A stretch of DNA of 64,000 nt, from positions 50,445,625-50,509,624 of the forward strand of contig CM069446.1 in assembly GCA_035610835.1 (NCBI GenBank), written 5' to 3'. This document shows positions 60,198-64,000 of the stretch, one piece after another. The position numbers were made by a program, and so were the translations under genes. Each line of letters begins with the position of its first letter. Position 1 is the stretch's first letter. The notes beneath the pieces are model-generated. The model ran no database searches. It had not been told where the DNA came from and was given only the letters and a program-made list of their open reading frames with translations. This DNA comes from Ophiura sarsii (lineage: Eukaryota > Echinodermata > Ophiuroidea > Amphilepidida > Ophiuridae).

Positions 60198-64000
<3,803 letters not shown>

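Overview
The window is animal nuclear DNA: genes split by GT-AG introns, AT-rich intergenic sequence, microsatellites, non-LTR retrotransposon remains, a tRNA-derived SINE and very many foldback/MITE-like inverted repeats. Gene content (a GCNT-type O-glycan glycosyltransferase, PEX14, TMEM222, NSUN5) together with L2/CR1-type LINE tails fits an invertebrate deuterostome, most likely an echinoderm. That placement is an inference from general family knowledge and was not tested by search.

Layout. 1-5.3 kb: tetranucleotide microsatellites, a dead LINE flanked by 74-bp direct repeats, and a 606-bp tandem duplication carrying a broken GCNT exon. 5.4-24.5 kb: a GCNT-like locus built from repeated modules, each a 39-bp minisatellite array, then a conserved ~150-bp intron block, then a GCNT terminal exon. 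Module 1 belongs to a complete three-exon gene (6181-10200). Module 2 (exon 15342-16256) has an intact terminal exon but no upstream exons of its own. Module 3 has only a broken exon (24387-24527). Two different LINE 3' ends sit in these arrays at nearly the same phase of the 39-bp unit. 24.5-32.3 kb: no gene seen; foldback elements and other repeats.

32.3-44.6 kb: complete eight-exon PEX14 on the minus strand (378 aa), a peroxisomal import docking protein. It is head-to-head with complete five-exon TMEM222 on the plus strand (45014-51661, 201 aa). The start codons are 383 bp apart, suggesting a shared bidirectional promoter; part of this region plus TMEM222 exon 1 has been duplicated inside TMEM222 intron 1. 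51.7-60.2 kb: repeats only. 60.2-62.7 kb: the last two exons of NSUN5 on the minus strand, a 28S rRNA m5C methyltransferase; its upstream exons lie beyond the window.

The strongest themes are module-wise amplification of a glycosyltransferase terminal exon together with a minisatellite, and an unusual density of long, often nested inverted repeats (about 20) that allow relative dating of insertions. All exon models were made by eye from splice sites, phase and protein similarity; there is no transcript evidence here.
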